Positions 1-8,612 of a stretch of DNA of 45,607 nucleotides are shown piece by piece (position 1 is the first letter of the stretch; each line of letters starts with the position of its first letter). The notes under the pieces were generated by a model, which saw only the letters and a program-made list of their open reading frames with translations, did no database searches and was not told where the DNA came from. The position numbers and the translations under genes are program-made. Source of the DNA: Joyebacterum sp964521425 (lineage in GTDB: Bacteria > Joyebacterota > Joyebacteria > Joyebacterales > Joyebacteraceae); the NCBI GenBank assembly GCA_964521425.1, contig CAZFRO010000021.1, forward strand, positions 1 to 45,607, written 5' to 3'.

Positions 1-1293
1 CAGGTCAGTACAGATGTCGGATTGCATCAGGCTGTCCATTTCGAACCCGCCAAGTACTTGTGGGCCCTTCTCTATCACTTGCTCGGGATGAGAGCCTTGC
101 TGTCCATCATAGCCGCCATCTACTTCCTTCCAGTTCTCTACGTGCTTGCCATTGCACCAGGTCACGGACCCCAAGCCTTCGGTTTCCACCTGATCTTCGT
201 TCTGTGCTACAGCCTGTATCCCTCCGTCCTTGAGGCGGCAAGCCACGATCTCAGGCCGTTTACGCTCCTACTGCCCTTCTTCAGCTTGGCTCTGTTCTCA
301 CTACTGTTCAAGCGCAAGCGCTGGGAAGTGCTTCTTTTATTCAATCTCCTGTTCACTGCCAGAGAAGAGGCTCTGGTGCTCGGGCTCGGCATCGTGCTCA
401 TTGCGTTTGTAATGCGTGGCAGGTGGCGCACGAGCAACTTGAATTCCCTGCCCTGGGCTCTGCTGCTCAATTGGGGAGCATGGATGGTCGCCACGATGGC
501 GTACTACCTGTGGACCGGCTACGAGACGGTCCCGCCTGCAGATCTACTGCGGTACATCGCGAAGCTGAGCGCCTTCCCCATATGGTTGGCTGCGATCGCG
601 GTGTTGGGCGGAGTGGCTGCTTTGCTCCTTCTGGTGAGGAGACGGACAGCGGACTACGGGCGCGTGGTCCTGGTACTACTTGCGTTGTCATGCATGGCTC
701 TGCTACCGGCACTGCGCGACTTCCGTGGTATGTCTCCCGGAGCAGTCGGACTTAAGGTGCTGTATAACCAATGGCACTCGATCGCTCCACGAATCGCACT
801 CCTCTCGTTGGTTCCGCTCTGGCTTGGCACGACGTCCGCGATACGCCAGAGACAGATCGTGTGGGGCCAAGCAGCACTTGCGCTCGTGTTCCTGATCTTC
901 AGCACACTGCCCTTCCCGGATGCAGCGACAAGTCGAATTAAGCTGTTTCGCCAGAGACAGGCGAACGCCGCGAACATCCTCGCGTTCGGAAGGTCAGTCG
1001 ACCCGTACGAGACGGCGGTCCTGTGTGATTTGGACGCCTACCAGGCTGTCTGCCATATCGACAAGGTTCGTGTCTATGAACGCTGGCCGCACTGGATAAT
1101 CCCGGGCGAAGCGAGGTTCTTCCCTGGGAATGCGTCTCACGTTCCGCAGTTTGTCGATGAGGAGGCGGACTACGTTGTTATGGGTACCGCGAGCGCTGAC
1201 GTGCTCATCCCACTACTGTCGCGGAGCAGCGCTCGCCTCGACACGCTTTCTGTCAGTGACCTGTTCCTTATTCTCGAGGTCAAGAGAGAGTAG
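1..1293 (+). CDS. DUF2079-like polytopic membrane protein, 5' partial
   Basis: The frame is open from base 1, so the true start probably lies outside the window; a TTG at 22 is the first in-window candidate. The product is an integral membrane protein with about eight hydrophobic segments. It has the pattern of DUF2079 proteins: a histidine-containing loop near the start (QAVHFEP), a loop reading SHDLRPF, then a charged RKRW turn followed by a segment ending in AREEALVLGLG. DUF2079 proteins resemble polyprenyl-phosphate-dependent glycosyltransferases, but no activity is established here. The C-terminal 130 residues are soluble and probably extracytoplasmic. The stop at 1291-1293 is followed by a strong hairpin shared with the converging gdhA. 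Family call moderate, membrane nature sure. Confidence 0.6.
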   Translation, partial: QVSTDVGLHQAVHFEPAKYLWALLYHLLGMRALLSIIAAIYFLPVLYVLAIAPGHGPQAFGFHLIFVLCYSLYPSVLEAASHDLRPFTLLLPFFSLALFSLLFKRKRWEVLLLFNLLFTAREEALVLGLGIVLIAFVMRGRWRTSNLNSLPWALLLNWGAWMVATMAYYLWTGYETVPPADLLRYIAKLSAFPIWLAAIAVLGGVAALLLLVRRRTADYGRVVLVLLALSCMALLPALRDFRGMSPGAVGLKVLYNQWHSIAPRIALLSLVPLWLGTTSAIRQRQIVWGQAALALVFLIFSTLPFPDAATSRIKLFRQRQANAANILAFGRSVDPYETAVLCDLDAYQAVCHIDKVRVYERWPHWIIPGEARFFPGNASHVPQFVDEEADYVVMGTASADVLIPLLSRSSARLDTLSVSDLFLILEVKRE

Positions 1294-1371
1294 AGCACGC
1301 ACTCCACCTAACGACACCCACCGTCAGCCGGTTGGGCTGCCACGACATGTCCTCTCGCATCCCAAAGTAAA

Positions 1372-1402
1372 GGGGGTCGGCATTCAAGCCGACCCCCTTC
1401 TT
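1372..1402. terminator. Bidirectional intrinsic terminator
   Basis: A perfect 9-bp stem (GGGGGTCGG at 1372-1380 pairing with 1389-1397) closes an 8-nt loop. It lies between the converging DUF2079 gene and gdhA. It is followed by TTCTTC on the plus strand and TTTACTTT on the minus strand, so it can serve both. Confidence 0.75.
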
Positions 1403-1461
1403 CGTGCTTACGAACTGCCTCGTCTCCCGAAGGAGGCGCGACCTGTTCGTGTATTCAACTA

Positions 1462-2826
1462 CTAGCCTACGGAACCCATGTCCAGCATCGTGTCGGCGAC
1501 CTTGAGGAAGCCGGCGATGTTGGCGCCGTTCACGTAGTTGCCAGGAGTGCCGAACTCTTCGGCAGTCTCGTACGCGGACTTGTGGATCGCCTTCATGATC
1601 CCCTGAAGCCGCTGGTCAACTTCCTCACGTGTCCAGGAGAGCCTGAGACTGTTCTGGCTCATCTCCAGACCGGAGACCGAGACGCCACCGGCGTTCGCGG
1701 CCTTACCAGGACCGTAGAGGATGCCCTTGTCGATGAAGATCTCGACGCCCTTCGGAACCGTCGGCATGTTCGCGCCCTCGGAGACAACGTAGACGCCGTT
1801 GTCGACCAGATTCTGGGCGTCCTTGACGCTGATCTCGTTCTGCGTCGCGCTCGGGAAGGCGCAATCGGCCTTGTGATTCCAGAGCGGGTTGTAGTCGAGA
1901 GACCTGTCGCTCGGTGTGAAGACCGCCTTCGGGTACTTCTCGGCGTACTCCTTGATGCGGCCGCGCCTGACATTCTTGAGATCCATAAGAAACGCCAACT
2001 TCTCGCGATCTACGCCCTCTTCATCGTAGATGTACCCGCCCGAATCGGACAGGGTCACAACCTTGCCGCCAAGATCCAGGAGCTTCTCGGTCGTGTACTG
2101 AGCAACGTTGCCACCACCGGAGACCAGGCACGTCTTGCCCTTGAGTGTCTCGCCACGGGTGTTGAGCATCTCGGCCGCGAAGTAGACGGCGCCGTAGCCT
2201 GTCGCCTCGGGACGAATGAGGCTGCCGCCCCAGTTCCTTCCCTTGCCGGTCAGGATACCGGTGAACTCATTCTTGATCTTCTTGTACATACCGAAGAGGT
2301 AACCGATCTCACGTCCACCGACTCCGATATCACCGGCAGGAACGTCAGTGTTCGGCCCGATGTGACGGAAGAGCTCGAGCATGAAACTCTGGCAGAAGCT
2401 CATAACCTCGTTGTCGCTCTTGCCCTTCGGGTCGAAGTCAGAACCGCCCTTGCCGCCACCCATCGGGAGCGTCGTCAGGCTGTTCTTGAAGACCTGCTCG
2501 AAGGCCAGGAACTTGAGGATGCCGAGATTGACGCTCGGGTGAAGTCTGAGACCACCCTTGTACGGACCGATTGCACTGTTCATCTCGATGCGGAAGCCAC
2601 GGTTGACCTGCACCTCACCCTTGTCGTCGACCCAGGGAACTCTGAACATAAGGACACGCTCGGGCTCACAGATGCGGTCAAGGATCTTGGCCTTGCGATA
2701 CTCGGGACGCTTCTCGAGGACGGGCCAGAGTGACTCCGCCACTTCGAGAACTGCCTGGTGGAACTCAGGCTCCGCTGGATTCTTCGCCTTGATCATGTCC
2801 ATGAAGGCGGCAACGGATTCGGCCAT
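1462..2826 (-). CDS. gdhA: NADP-type glutamate dehydrogenase
   Basis: Reversible reductive amination of 2-oxoglutarate to glutamate, a cytosolic ammonium-assimilation step. The 454 residues match the usual length of hexameric bacterial enzymes. Visible signatures are the substrate region IGPYKGGLRLHP, the catalytic-lysine segment PMGGGKGGSDFDP, the PAGDIGVGGREIG segment, RPEATGYG at the domain hinge, and a dinucleotide-binding loop VSGGGNVAQYT. The C-terminus VNGANIAGFLKVADTML is typical of the family. The ATG at 2826 has a good ribosome site, GGAGGG, about 8 bases upstream. The gene is transcribed alone; a hairpin separates it from the methyltransferase upstream. Cofactor choice (NADPH) is inferred from overall similarity to the 450-residue class. 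Confidence 0.95.
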   Translation of the reverse strand: MAESVAAFMDMIKAKNPAEPEFHQAVLEVAESLWPVLEKRPEYRKAKILDRICEPERVLMFRVPWVDDKGEVQVNRGFRIEMNSAIGPYKGGLRLHPSVNLGILKFLAFEQVFKNSLTTLPMGGGKGGSDFDPKGKSDNEVMSFCQSFMLELFRHIGPNTDVPAGDIGVGGREIGYLFGMYKKIKNEFTGILTGKGRNWGGSLIRPEATGYGAVYFAAEMLNTRGETLKGKTCLVSGGGNVAQYTTEKLLDLGGKVVTLSDSGGYIYDEEGVDREKLAFLMDLKNVRRGRIKEYAEKYPKAVFTPSDRSLDYNPLWNHKADCAFPSATQNEISVKDAQNLVDNGVYVVSEGANMPTVPKGVEIFIDKGILYGPGKAANAGGVSVSGLEMSQNSLRLSWTREEVDQRLQGIMKAIHKSAYETAEEFGTPGNYVNGANIAGFLKVADTMLDMGSVG

Positions 2827-2865
2827 TCTTCTTCCCTCCTACTACGTGTGAAGTGCGCTGACATT

Positions 2866-2891
2866 GACAAGCCGGGCGGGACGCGCCCGGC
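2866..2891 (-). terminator. Hairpin between the methyltransferase gene and gdhA
   Basis: An 8-bp perfect stem (GCCGGGCG at 2871-2878 with 2884-2891) and a 5-nt loop. On the minus strand it is followed only by TTGTC. It is a plausible but weak terminator for the methyltransferase gene, or a leader hairpin of gdhA. Confidence 0.4.
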
Positions 2892-2995
2892 CACCCAAAC
2901 CAGAGAATGACTCGTACTGCAATCAGACTGAGGATTCTAACATGCTTTGGAGCATGTGGTCAACGGAGAAAGAGGGGTTCTGTAGGCGAATTCGG

Positions 2996-4171
2996 CTAGA
3001 TAGTGCGCTCCGAGACGAGCACCACGTACTTCCCGTCATCGGCTGCTATGTCACAGTTGCCGAACACCTTATGCATGTGTCGCTTGAGGCCCGCATACCG
3101 CATGAGCACCAGATAGAGGCGGCCGTGGATACGCAGGTGCCCGTAGGCCTCGTCGACCAGCGGGAACAGGACGTCGTTTCCGGCGTGGAACGGCGGGTTC
3201 GAGACGACCCGATCGAAGCGCTCGCCGATGACCGCATCGAACCGGTCGCCGAGAATCGCCTCGACACGAGGTTTGCCGTTCTTGCGAGCGTGGTTCAGAT
3301 GGTGGGCGCGGATGTTCGCCTCGGCGTACTCGACCGCGCGCGCGTTGCAGTCGACCATCACGATCCTTCCGACTGAGGCGGCGTGCGCAGCCGCTATACC
3401 GATCGGCCCGTAACCACAACCGATGTCGATCACGCTGTGTCTGGGTCGAACATCAAGTGTTTCAACCAGAAGCCTCGTCCCATCGTCGATCCTGCCGCGC
3501 GAGAAGATGCCACTGTACGATTCGAACTTGTAGCGCCGCCCGCGAAGCTCGGTCTCTATGGTGTGCTCGTAGCGGGAGAGATCGACCGCATCGGGGGAGC
3601 AGATGGCGCTCCGCTCTGCGCGCATGACCCAGTAGCCGCCACTGCGAATCACGACCTTGGCAGGACCGATCGTCTCTGTGAGTTTTCGCATGTAGCTCTT
3701 GGCGCCCTTGCGCACTTTCGCCACGAGGAAGAAGCTGCCGCCGTGCCGCATCTTCGGTTGCACCCGCTCGATCATCTCGAAGATCGTCTCGGTGCCGTCC
3801 TCGACCGGAGGATTGAGAGCGACGATATTGAACTGCCCATTCCGGAAACGGCTCAAGGTGTGATCAAGGACGACGGAGATGTTCTCCACCGCGTTCGACC
3901 GGATGTTCTGCTGCGCAAGACGAACCGCGCGAATGTCCAGATCGACCATCTGGATATCGAGATCCTGCGCGGTGCCGGCCAGTGCGATGCCGACGGCGCC
4001 ATAGCCGCACCCGTAGTCGAGGATCCTGTCGCCGGGGGCGGGTCGGATCGCCCGTACCAGAAGCTCGGTGGACTTGGCTATCTTGTCCTTGGAGAAGAGA
4101 CCGCCGACCGAGTGGAGGGTTCTATCGGTTCCGCCGAGGGCGGAGCATATTTCATAGGAGCTCTTTACCAT
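2996..4171 (-). CDS. Tandem-domain class I SAM methyltransferase (RsmC/RlmG-like)
   Basis: Two homologous methyltransferase-small domains in one chain of about 391 residues. Each half carries a SAM-binding loop (LDYGCGYG at 51-58, IDIGCGYG at 248-255) and an NPP catalytic motif (NPPV 120-123, NPPF 325-328). Each is also preceded by a matching GLFS/GIFS segment. RsmC and RlmG methylate guanine N2 in rRNA and have the same two-domain build, but their N-terminal domain is degenerate; here both halves keep the key motifs. A ribosomal RNA substrate is therefore likely but not shown. The start is uncertain: the frame stays open to a GTG at 4372, but those 67 extra residues look non-coding. No clear ribosome site precedes the ATG at 4171. 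Confidence 0.75.
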   Translation of the reverse strand: MVKSSYEICSALGGTDRTLHSVGGLFSKDKIAKSTELLVRAIRPAPGDRILDYGCGYGAVGIALAGTAQDLDIQMVDLDIRAVRLAQQNIRSNAVENISVVLDHTLSRFRNGQFNIVALNPPVEDGTETIFEMIERVQPKMRHGGSFFLVAKVRKGAKSYMRKLTETIGPAKVVIRSGGYWVMRAERSAICSPDAVDLSRYEHTIETELRGRRYKFESYSGIFSRGRIDDGTRLLVETLDVRPRHSVIDIGCGYGPIGIAAAHAASVGRIVMVDCNARAVEYAEANIRAHHLNHARKNGKPRVEAILGDRFDAVIGERFDRVVSNPPFHAGNDVLFPLVDEAYGHLRIHGRLYLVLMRYAGLKRHMHKVFGNCDIAADDGKYVVLVSERTI

Positions 4172-4415
4172 ATCAGCAAGAGTGTGCGCACCATGGGGAG
4201 TGAGACGGCTACCCGGCGCTGTTCCTGAGACCAGGTCCGCACATACGTCGCGTGGGTCCTCTTTGGATTGTCCAGGCTGCTTCGCCTGGTATCCTGAAGC
4301 CGAGAATGGTCTTCGGCTGGGAAGGCTCACTTGAGCGACAAGCGAGATCAGGCAACCACCGTGCGGGCGCACATAGTCACACCGGCGATCACTATCTCCC
4401 GCTGACAGTATTCGG

Positions 4416-4445
4416 ACTATACGGTAGGAATTGTGAGCTGGTCAA
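4416..4445 (-). promoter_or_regulatory. Possible sigma70-type promoter for the methyltransferase gene
   Basis: On the minus strand TTGACC (4445-4440) and TATAGT (4421-4416) are 18 bases apart, reading toward the methyltransferase gene. The leader to the ATG at 4171 would be over 200 bases, which leaves room for a longer N-terminus. The -35 overlaps the end of the flippase-like gene. Confidence 0.35.
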
Positions 4446-5689
4446 GGTGTTTCTAGATGCTCCGGGGAGTCCTCGGGGCCGGCGCCGGCTCTGCCTCGGC
4501 CTGCGAATCGGATCCGCTTCGCAACCAGGAGCCCACCCATCGACATCGGGAGGAAGTAGAGGGTGGTGCGCCACATAACAAGCGCGATTCCGATAAAGTG
4601 TGAGGGAAGATAGGCAGCGAAGAATCCGATATACCCACCCTCACCGACGGCCACGGACCCGGGCGTCGGAGAGGCACTCAGGATCGGCTTCAGAAGGCAC
4701 TGGAGGATGACCGGTCCCGTCGTGGGACCGCCGTAGCCGAAGCCCCGGAGGATCGTCAGTCCGACCATGAACTCCGCGATGTATGCGAGCACAACGAAGA
4801 TAGCGCCCCACGCAAGCACCCATCGCTTCCGCCTGCCAAGAGTTGTGAGCGCCTCACGGAAGATGTGAGACTCGTTCTCCATCTCGACTCGAAGCTGCTC
4901 CACTCTATCGGCCGCCTTCCCTCTGAGGCGCCGCGCGAGGAACGCTGCGATGCTGTCGACGAGCCGGTCGAAGAGTTCTGGGAACTTGAGCATGATGACG
5001 AGAACGGCGACCACGAAGAGTATGGGGAACGCCGAGACCGGTCCGACCACCTTGAGGAACGTGAGCGATGCGGCTGAGCCCTTCCATCCGGTAGCCGCCA
5101 CGATGATCGTGCCCATGAGCATGAAGAAGAAGAAAACCGAGGGGATGAATCCCTTCACAAGAACGAGAGCGGTCGCCCACCCGGCTCTCACTCCCTTTCT
5201 CGTGAGAAGAAACGCCTGATACGGAACACCGGCCGCGCTGACGGGAATCAACTGGCCGATGAAGTAGCCCTCGAGTGTGAGTTCGAGCGCCTCGATGAGG
5301 GTGATCTTCTTGTCCTGAGTACCGTTGACAAGAACGAGAAGCCCGAGTCCCTCGAGAGACATTCTCAAGAATTCGAGGACAATAAGGAGCCCCAGCGCCC
5401 ATCCCCCGAAACGCGCCACTCCCCGCCAGGTCTCCTCCCCCGTCGTCATCGCCAGAGTCACGGCGATAATGGCGACGCTACCCAGCACGAAGATCAGGCC
5501 TGCGTTCTGGATCTTCGAACGCTCGACACGTGGGGCGTCCGCACCGGTGGCGTCTGCACCGGTGGCTTCTGACCCTGTGACCTTTGCTCCGGTGGTCTCC
5601 GCTCCGGCGGAGGCCCCTCCGCTGCCGGTGTTCCTAGGTGTCGCAGGCTCCGTACTCAGAACTCCCCTCCCAAGGTGGGTCTTAGTCAA
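4442..5689 (-). CDS. Lysylphosphatidylglycerol synthase TM-domain (UPF0104) flippase-like protein
   Basis: A 415-residue integral membrane protein with about seven or eight hydrophobic segments after residue 62. It has the UPF0104/AglD/MprF-membrane-domain pattern: a first helix pair, then EALELTLEGYFIGQLIPVSAAGVPYQAF, and near the end a PTPGSVAVGEGGYIGFFA stretch. Members of the family move or modify lipids in the inner membrane; the substrate is unknown and there is no synthase domain here. The N-terminal 60 residues are cytoplasmic-looking and low-complexity, with TGADA-type repeats (see the repeat at 5534-5620). ATG at 5689 is the first start in frame, and I see no strong ribosome site, so the repeat-bearing leader could be partly untranslated. 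Confidence 0.75.
   Translation of the reverse strand: MTKTHLGRGVLSTEPATPRNTGSGGASAGAETTGAKVTGSEATGADATGADAPRVERSKIQNAGLIFVLGSVAIIAVTLAMTTGEETWRGVARFGGWALGLLIVLEFLRMSLEGLGLLVLVNGTQDKKITLIEALELTLEGYFIGQLIPVSAAGVPYQAFLLTRKGVRAGWATALVLVKGFIPSVFFFFMLMGTIIVAATGWKGSAASLTFLKVVGPVSAFPILFVVAVLVIMLKFPELFDRLVDSIAAFLARRLRGKAADRVEQLRVEMENESHIFREALTTLGRRKRWVLAWGAIFVVLAYIAEFMVGLTILRGFGYGGPTTGPVILQCLLKPILSASPTPGSVAVGEGGYIGFFAAYLPSHFIGIALVMWRTTLYFLPMSMGGLLVAKRIRFAGRGRAGAGPEDSPEHLETP
5534..5620 (-). repeat. 15-bp tandem repeats encoding TGADA-type units
   Basis: About five degenerate copies of a 15-bp unit (plus-strand consensus CCGGTGGCGTCTGCA) lie in the first 60 codons of the flippase-like gene. They encode ATGADATGADA and diverged copies TGAKV, TGSEA. 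Such units can change number by slippage without shifting frame. Confidence 0.6.
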
Positions 5690-5830
5690 GTCGCTGACCC
5701 TGCGCGCCTGAGCGTCCGGTCAGCATGTGGGCTCAACTATAGGACCCATACATGTGGCGGTCAAGTCGAGCGATGACTGAAGCGGCATGGGGTTGATACG
5801 GGACTGCATGCCAAGTCCAGGGAACGCTTC

Positions 5831-5859
5831 TTGCAGTCCTGAACATATATCGCTATGTT
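5831..5859 (+). promoter_or_regulatory. Possible promoter of the pectate-lyase-like gene
   Basis: TTGCAG (5831-5836) and TATGTT (5854-5859) are separated by 17 bases and lie about 22 bases before the ATG at 5882. The short leader contains the AGGAGAGG ribosome site. Confidence 0.4.
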
Positions 5860-5881
5860 GTCAAGCAGTCAAGGAGAGGCG

Positions 5882-6955
5882 ATGAGGAGTCCAACTCGCA
5901 CGACCATGTTCACCTTTGCGGTGCTTGCCACCTCGGCCCTCATCTGTGTGGCGGTGAGTGTTGCCGGGGCCAGGTACGATCGTCCGCTCGAGGGATTCGG
6001 CGCCGACACGCCGGGGGGCTCGGGCGGCGCACCGTACGAAGTCACTTCTCTCGGCGACTCCGGGCCTGGGACACTGCGTGACGCCGTGTCCGTATCGAAC
6101 CGCGACGTCTCGTTCTCGGTCGCGGGCACGATCGAGTTCGAGAGCACTCTCAGGATCTCCGGAGACCACATTACGATCGACGGCTCGACCGCCCCCGATC
6201 CGGGAATCACGATAACCGCTGCACACTCCGGCGTCACAGGGGCGCTTCTCGATATCAAGTACGCCAACGACATCATCGTGCGCCACTTGCGCGTTCGCGA
6301 CGCGCCTGACACTAACACCGGCGACAACCTTCGCATATGGAGCGACGCCCATAACATCGTGATCGACCACTGCTCGTTCAGTGGTGCGGGCGACGGCAAT
6401 GTCGACATCTGCTACGACGCTCACGACGTCACGCTGCAGTGGTGCATCCTCGCCAACACGGTCAAGAACTCGCTCATCCCCCAGGGGTGCTACAACATCT
6501 CACTTCACCACAACCTCTACACGTGCGGAGACGAGCGCAACCCACAGATCGACCGCTCGACATTCGTCGACATGGTCAACAACGTGATCCATGGATGGGC
6601 CGGCAACTACGGCACGAGAGTCAGGAACTCAGGAAGCGCGAACATCGTGAAGAACTACTACGTGGCGGAATCGTGGAGTGACCTGTCGGACGCCATCGTT
6701 ATCGATGCGTCTGCGGGACCCGTTCATATGGCGGGGAATGTCATCCCGCCCGAGTGTCCGGCAACCGGGACGGCAGATGCACTCCTCGCCGCTCCCCCAG
6801 TAACCGAGATGGATGTGGAGGATGCGCTCGTCGCAGTGATCGCCGAGGCCGGCGCCTTCCCCAGAGACGCCATCGACGAGGCTTGCACCTCAGCTGTAGC
6901 GGCAAGCCCCGTCAAGCCCACCTCGTGGGGCCAGATCAAGGCCATGTATCGCTAG
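5882..6955 (+). CDS. Exported pectate-lyase-like right-handed beta-helix protein
   Basis: A 357-residue secreted protein. The ATG at 5882 is preferred because AGGAGAGG sits just upstream; it gives a signal peptide ending near SVAGA. The mature N-terminus (YDRPLEGFGADTPGGSGG) and the following repeated coils (DHITIDGST, NDIIVRHLRVRD, HNIVIDHCSFS, HDVTLQWCIL, YNISLHHNLY) are the pattern of polysaccharide-lyase family 1/Amb_all proteins. Known members cleave pectate with Ca2+, but I cannot assign a substrate. The last residues are TSWGQIKAMYR, almost identical to the end of the beta-helix gene at 11149-12326. That tail is separated from the helix by a flexible Ala/Val-rich stretch, as expected of an added C-terminal signal. 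Confidence 0.8.
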   Translation: MRSPTRTTMFTFAVLATSALICVAVSVAGARYDRPLEGFGADTPGGSGGAPYEVTSLGDSGPGTLRDAVSVSNRDVSFSVAGTIEFESTLRISGDHITIDGSTAPDPGITITAAHSGVTGALLDIKYANDIIVRHLRVRDAPDTNTGDNLRIWSDAHNIVIDHCSFSGAGDGNVDICYDAHDVTLQWCILANTVKNSLIPQGCYNISLHHNLYTCGDERNPQIDRSTFVDMVNNVIHGWAGNYGTRVRNSGSANIVKNYYVAESWSDLSDAIVIDASAGPVHMAGNVIPPECPATGTADALLAAPPVTEMDVEDALVAVIAEAGAFPRDAIDEACTSAVAASPVKPTSWGQIKAMYR

Positions 6956-7003
6956 GACCCACGTACGCCCATAGACCTCCCCAAGAGCCGCATAGCTTCC
7001 AGG

Positions 7004-7077
7004 CCTACCCGGATTCTCGTGGGGCCTGAGGAGTCTCCATCGAACCTACGCCGATTCCGGCGGGGCCTGAGGGTCCT
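7004..7077. repeat. Imperfect 41-bp tandem duplication at the 3' end of the DUF1648 gene
   Basis: Two copies (from 7004 and from 7045) agree at roughly three quarters of positions. On the minus strand the first copy encodes the true C-terminus PQAPPESA plus stop. The downstream copy reads PQAPRESG plus stop in a shifted frame, so it is untranslated. Confidence 0.55.
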
Positions 7078-7582
7078 GTGGAACGTTCGAGAAGTGACGG
7101 TAGAACCCGATCGTAGCGACGGCTACGATGCCAAGGAATATGCCGAGCGCCCAGAAGAAGGGGGCGCCGATCGATGGAACGGCGGCGTCTGTAAGATTGG
7201 CGCGGAATATCACCTCCGCCATCGCGAGCAGGAATGCGAGCGCCAAAGCACCCATCCCCAGCGCATAGACCGACACCATCTCCCACGTCGCCTCCCGGCG
7301 CCCCTCTGCGAACCAGTGGCCGCGGTGCGGTATGTTGATGGCCGACGTTGGGATCTTCTTCTGCATGAAGACGAGCGCCAGTACGATGATGAGCATGCCG
7401 ATCGCGACGAGGGGATAGGTCGTGAAGAACGAGCCTTTCGCACTCCACCCGTCCGCCTGCATGTTCGCCCCGAAATGTACCGCCATTTGATCCGGCATCA
7501 GAGGATAGTAGTGCCTGAACTGAAGTGCGCCCCCGATGAGCAGCACGAGGATAACGAGAATCAGGATGGTCGTGTTCTTCAT
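7046..7582 (-). CDS. DUF1648 / SdpI-like membrane protein
   Basis: A 178-residue inner-membrane protein with an N-terminal hydrophobic helix and three further helices. The segment after the first helix, HYYPLMPDQMAVHFGANMQADGWSAKG, is the signature of DUF1648 (pattern LP..vp.Hf...G..dgw..k). Related SdpI proteins act as immunity or signalling factors in Bacillus, but no toxin partner is visible here. ATG at 7582 has GGAGG six bases upstream. It follows the nucleoside phosphorylase gene by 31 bases on the same strand and is probably cotranscribed with it. The 3' end is tandemly duplicated. Confidence 0.75.
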   Translation of the reverse strand: MKNTTILILVILVLLIGGALQFRHYYPLMPDQMAVHFGANMQADGWSAKGSFFTTYPLVAIGMLIIVLALVFMQKKIPTSAINIPHRGHWFAEGRREATWEMVSVYALGMGALALAFLLAMAEVIFRANLTDAAVPSIGAPFFWALGIFLGIVAVATIGFYRHFSNVPQDPQAPPESA

Positions 7583-7613
7583 GGAGTTCCTCCAGTTCGT
7601 TCAACCGGTCTAT

Positions 7614-8381
7614 TCAAAGAGAGAGGCAGGCCTCGGCAGCGAGCCAGAAGAGCTTTGCCCGGATCGATTCCCCCGAATGCCACCCCCGAACGTCCCACTC
7701 GGCGCCACTGACATCGTCCGCGCCATAGAGAGCCTGCGCGAAGACCACCCCGCGGAATTCCGCCACCGCAAAGAAGCCGGCCGCTTCCATCTCGACCGTG
7801 AGGCAACCCTCTGATCTTCGTAGTGCGACCCTCTTCGGCGTCTCGCGGTAGAAGGCGTCGGTTGTCCACGTCTTGCCGGTGAGGAATGGGATGTTGTGTT
7901 TGTCGCACGTGGCCTTGATGGCCGCGACGCCGTCCGGGTGCGCCACCACCTCCCGGGATGGGGGCGCATAGTGATAGGAGAGGCCGTCATCGCGGACCGC
8001 CGATTCCGGGATGACGACGTGGCCAAAGGTGATCTCCGGACCCAGCACGCCGGCGCTTCCGCACGCGATGAACTTCCTGCACCCGAACGCGATCACCTCC
8101 TCGAGCATCGCCCCCGCGAAGGCGGACGTGATGCCCGGGAGGAAGACGGCCAGCCGCTTCCCCTCCACGTCAAGTTCGTAGACGGGATGGCGTCCCATCT
8201 CGGAGCCCATGCAGGCGACCTCCTGAGCGCGCCCACTCTCAACGAGTTCGTCGATGACCTCGCGGAAGAAGCAAGGGACGCAGTGCTCAGGCACGTCGCG
8301 CGCCTTTATGTGCTCCGACGGCTCGATCAAGGCCGGCAGCGTCGGGTCGAACTCGAGGATGGGATAGTCGCGGCGGTCCAC
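7614..8381 (-). CDS. Nucleoside phosphorylase (PNP/UDP family)
   Basis: A 255-residue cytosolic enzyme predicted to cleave a nucleoside with phosphate, releasing the base and ribose 1-phosphate (nucleoside salvage). Family marks are the ligand-binding ITSAFAGAMLEEVIAFGCRKFIACGSAGVLGPEI stretch, with the conserved GSAG turn, and the VEMEAAGFFAVAEF motif that contacts the ribose in uridine and purine phosphorylases. The extended CVPCFF segment near residue 36 matches a uridine-phosphorylase-like subgroup. The base specificity cannot be read from sequence. GTG at 8381 is preceded by GAGGAGG. Confidence 0.85.
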   Translation of the reverse strand: MDRRDYPILEFDPTLPALIEPSEHIKARDVPEHCVPCFFREVIDELVESGRAQEVACMGSEMGRHPVYELDVEGKRLAVFLPGITSAFAGAMLEEVIAFGCRKFIACGSAGVLGPEITFGHVVIPESAVRDDGLSYHYAPPSREVVAHPDGVAAIKATCDKHNIPFLTGKTWTTDAFYRETPKRVALRRSEGCLTVEMEAAGFFAVAEFRGVVFAQALYGADDVSGAEWDVRGWHSGESIRAKLFWLAAEACLSL

Positions 8382-8548
8382 AGGAAACCTCCTCGGAGCA
8401 GTGCTGCGGTCATCGAGTCAGCTCGGACTCTTGAGCAGCGTCCAGCGTCAGCTGGAATGCTCATACGATAGCGTTTCCACGTCCTGGGCGCGAGCGATTC
8501 CGGGGAGATGATGAGAGATGTTCAGCAAGAACGACGACTCCGTACACC

Positions 8549-8577
8549 TTGCCGACTGCCCTCCCGGGCGGTATCAT
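8549..8577 (+). promoter_or_regulatory. Sigma70-type promoter for the TGS GTPase gene
   Basis: TTGCCG (8549-8554) and TATCAT (8572-8577) with a 17-base spacer, 35 bases before the ATG at 8613. The spacing and position are good; the spacer is GC-rich. Confidence 0.5.
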
Positions 8578-8612
8578 ATAGGGTCAAGCAACGATGACCA
8601 TGGGAGCTGTAT

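Noticed and set aside
1582..2733. A 383-codon plus-strand reading frame across gdhA
   Set aside because: It is the antisense shadow of a clear glutamate dehydrogenase gene; its protein has no recognisable motif.
4172..4372. A longer N-terminus for the tandem methyltransferase
   Set aside because: The extra 67 residues have no family similarity and the composition of untranslated sequence; kept only as an uncertainty.
5855..5881. An earlier start for the pectate-lyase-like protein
   Set aside because: The start at 5882 has the ribosome site and gives a normal signal peptide; the earlier frame overlaps the putative -10.
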